6,934 bases of DNA. Source: Acidimicrobiales bacterium (GTDB lineage Bacteria > Actinomycetota > Acidimicrobiia > Acidimicrobiales > RAAP-2). Of this stretch, positions 5,917 through 6,934 are shown piece after piece. Both the position numbers and the translations under genes were made by a program. Positions within the stretch are counted from its first letter, which is position 1. Each line of letters starts with the position of its first letter. The stretch lies in the NCBI GenBank assembly GCA_017883105.1, contig JADGOF010000115.1, forward strand, positions 1-6,934. The letters are read 5' to 3'. A model generated the notes under the pieces. The model did no database searches, was not told the DNA's origin, and saw only the letters and a program-made list of their open reading frames with translations.

Positions 5917-6636
5917 CTACCCGCGCGTGCGGGTTATTCCAACAATCGGGGCACTCGGTGGCGAGGTCGCTGGAGCACCCGAGAAGTGGGCGTCGCCGAA
6001 GTTGAAGATCCCTCCGTCGGCCCCGACGAGCCAGTAGCCACTCCCGTCAGCGGTGGAAGCCAACCCCACTACGGGGGCGTTGAGCCGAGTTCCACCCATC
6101 GAGCCCAGGAACGGCGTGTTGAACGCGAAGACTCCTCCGTCGGAGGCGACCAACCAGTAGCCACCACCGGAGGCCGAAGCGATACCCGACACCGGTCCAG
6201 CCAGGTGCTTGCCACCCTCCGAGCCTTGGAACACCGCATCCCCGAAGGCGAAAACCCCACCGTCAGCGGCAGCCAGCAGGTATCCGGAGCCCGTTGGCGA
6301 CGAGCTGATGCCGACCACCGCTTGGTTGAGGGGCTTTCCTCCCATCGAACCGAAGTAGCCGGCGCTACCGAAGGCGAAGACGCCCCCGTCGGAGGCCACG
6401 AGCCAGTAGCCCTTGCCGTCTGGGGTGGAGGCCATTCCGACGATGGGTGCATTGATCTGCTTGTTGTCCATCGAGCCACGGAAGGTGGCATCGCCGTAGG
6501 CGAAGACCCCGCCATCCGAGCCCACCAACCAGTACCCGCCCGTTGCGGGGTCGTTGGCCATCCCCACAATCGGCGCGTTCAGCACCTTGTCGCCCATCGA
6601 ACCGTAGAGCGTAGGTTCCGCCAGACGATGTTTCAA
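5917..6636 (-). CDS. GYWLV-type 42-residue repeat protein, apparently 5'-truncated
   Basis: A 239-residue frame made almost wholly of five tandem units plus a half unit, consensus near GSMGGKxLNAPVVGMASTPDGxGYWLVASDGGVFAFGDAxF. Units lie at about residues 12-53, 54-95, 96-137, 138-177 (two residues short), 178-219 and a partial 220-239. Such repeats occur in secreted or surface proteins of actinomycetes, especially Acidimicrobiia, as I recall; a beta-rich, propeller-like fold is likely, but ligand and role are unknown. The first possible start is TTG (6634-6636), with an in-frame TGA nine bases upstream, no Shine-Dalgarno site, no signal peptide and only eleven residues before the repeats. 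An ATG at 6644-6646 is in another frame and leaves it unable to reach the repeats. I infer a C-terminal fragment of a longer gene, possibly not expressed. It ends with TAG. Confidence 0.65.
   Translation of the reverse strand: MKHRLAEPTLYGSMGDKVLNAPIVGMANDPATGGYWLVGSDGGVFAYGDATFRGSMDNKQINAPIVGMASTPDGKGYWLVASDGGVFAFGSAGYFGSMGGKPLNQAVVGISSSPTGSGYLLAAADGGVFAFGDAVFQGSEGGKHLAGPVSGIASASGGGYWLVASDGGVFAFNTPFLGSMGGTRLNAPVVGLASTADGSGYWLVGADGGIFNFGDAHFSGAPATSPPSAPIVGITRTRG
5920..6603 (-). repeat. Tandem coding repeat, 5.5 units of about 126 bases
   Basis: Unit boundaries on the minus strand are about 6603-6478, 6477-6352, 6351-6226, 6225-6106, 6105-5980 and a half unit 5979-5920. The best conserved stretch encodes GYWLV(A/G)SDGGVFAFG, seen on the + strand as repeated blocks near gagccagtag or gaccaaccagtag. 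Units have diverged at many silent positions, so the array is not a recent expansion. Confidence 0.85.
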
Positions 6637-6718
6637 TATGTTTCATGCCTTTCTATGTAGTTTCCCTTTTTTCGGCAATGACGTTCCCACCCGGCTGTGG
6701 GCCTGTCATGCTTAGGCA
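6637..6718. other. AT-rich spacer between divergent genes
   Basis: G+C drops to roughly 38% over 6631-6690, the lowest in the window. It holds a 10-base tandem duplication atgtttcaat/atgtttcatg (6628-6647, extending into the repeat gene) and a T-rich run at 6661-6672. A weak minus-strand promoter guess is TTGCCG (6673-6678), 17 bases, TAGAAA (6650-6655), but the -10 lacks its final T. No convincing promoter for the rightward gene is seen. Confidence 0.4.
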
Positions 6719-6934
6719 GTGAAGCCGTACGTGATCGGGTACATCGTCCTGGGCGTCGTGGCCGTGGTGGCCGTCATCGTCGCCGCCCGCCTTGGACGCC
6801 GGGCCGGGCGCCGCAGCCTGCAGCAACGCCTGACTGCCCTGTCCAACCGGCTGGGCGTGGAGCCTCCCGACGAAGGCGGTGTCGAGCCGGTGCTCAGCCA
6901 CCTCGAGCGGATCACCGGTGAGGCGGCAGAGGCC
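6719..6934 (+). CDS. Membrane-anchored protein of unknown function, 3' end outside window
   Basis: The frame starts with GTG at 6719-6721 and is open for 72 codons to the window edge. Residues about 4-23 (YVIGYIVLGVVAVVAVIVAA) form one strong hydrophobic helix followed at once by a very basic stretch RLGRRAGRRSLQQRL, the pattern of an N-terminal anchor with the rest in the cytoplasm. Then LTALSNRLGVEPP and a predicted helix VEPVLSHLERITGEAAEA follow, which could begin a coiled coil or linker before a signalling domain; the informative part is off the edge, so I assign no function. Codon use (mostly G or C at third positions) supports coding. No Shine-Dalgarno site precedes the GTG, which may be leaderless. 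It is divergent from the repeat gene and lies outside the decayed conjugation remnant. Confidence 0.7.
   Translation, partial: MKPYVIGYIVLGVVAVVAVIVAARLGRRAGRRSLQQRLTALSNRLGVEPPDEGGVEPVLSHLERITGEAAEA

Noticed and set aside
5920..6603. Regular ~126-base repeats considered as a CRISPR-like or non-coding array
   Set aside because: Units are far longer than CRISPR repeats, have no spacers, and conserve an amino-acid pattern in one frame.

Overview
This 6.9 kb window is GC-rich (about two-thirds G+C by eye) with strong GC bias at third codon positions, which points to an actinomycete. The roughly 42-residue GYWLVASDGGVFAFG-type repeat protein at 5917-6636, together with the actinobacterial-style conjugation ATPases, suggests a member of the Acidimicrobiia. 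That lineage call is an inference; no rRNA or tRNA gene is present to test it.

Layout, left to right. (1) The 3' part of a short-chain dehydrogenase gene on the + strand (1-622) enters from the left edge and converges on a minus-strand cluster. (2) The cluster 2387->690 reads, in transcription order, a PadR-family repressor, a six-helix membrane protein translationally coupled to it by an ATGA overlap, and a MmcQ/YjbR-family protein. In front of the repressor lies an operator-like set of ACTACGT half-sites that fills a candidate leaderless promoter, so the cluster is probably self-repressed. (3) A double-hotdog acyl-CoA thioesterase gene follows upstream (2585-3436, minus). (4) From 3456 to 5475 (minus) lie the ruins of a conjugation module. 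One gene is a VirD4/TraG-type coupling ATPase whose frame is broken by an in-frame amber codon and whose N-terminal membrane region is missing. Upstream of it is a VirB4-type ATPase reduced to its last ~135 codons and also frameshifted. (5) A less GC-rich stretch of about 440 bases (5476-5916) has no gene I can support. (6) A repeat protein made of 5.5 units (5917-6636, minus) looks cut off at its 5' end and has no signal peptide. (7) After an AT-rich spacer, a + strand gene starting at 6719 encodes a membrane-anchored protein that runs off the right edge.

How it fits together: the left half looks like ordinary chromosome with an intact, probably autoregulated PadR operon. The right half looks like a scar of a decayed integrative/conjugative element: several independent lesions in two adjacent transfer genes, an abrupt homology break at about 5475, a shift in base composition, and a truncated surface-type repeat gene. 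I do not see an intact novel system. The most worthwhile leads are the operator-in-promoter arrangement of the PadR operon, the lesions in the transfer genes, and a perfect 15-bp inverted repeat located where the coupling protein should have its membrane helices.
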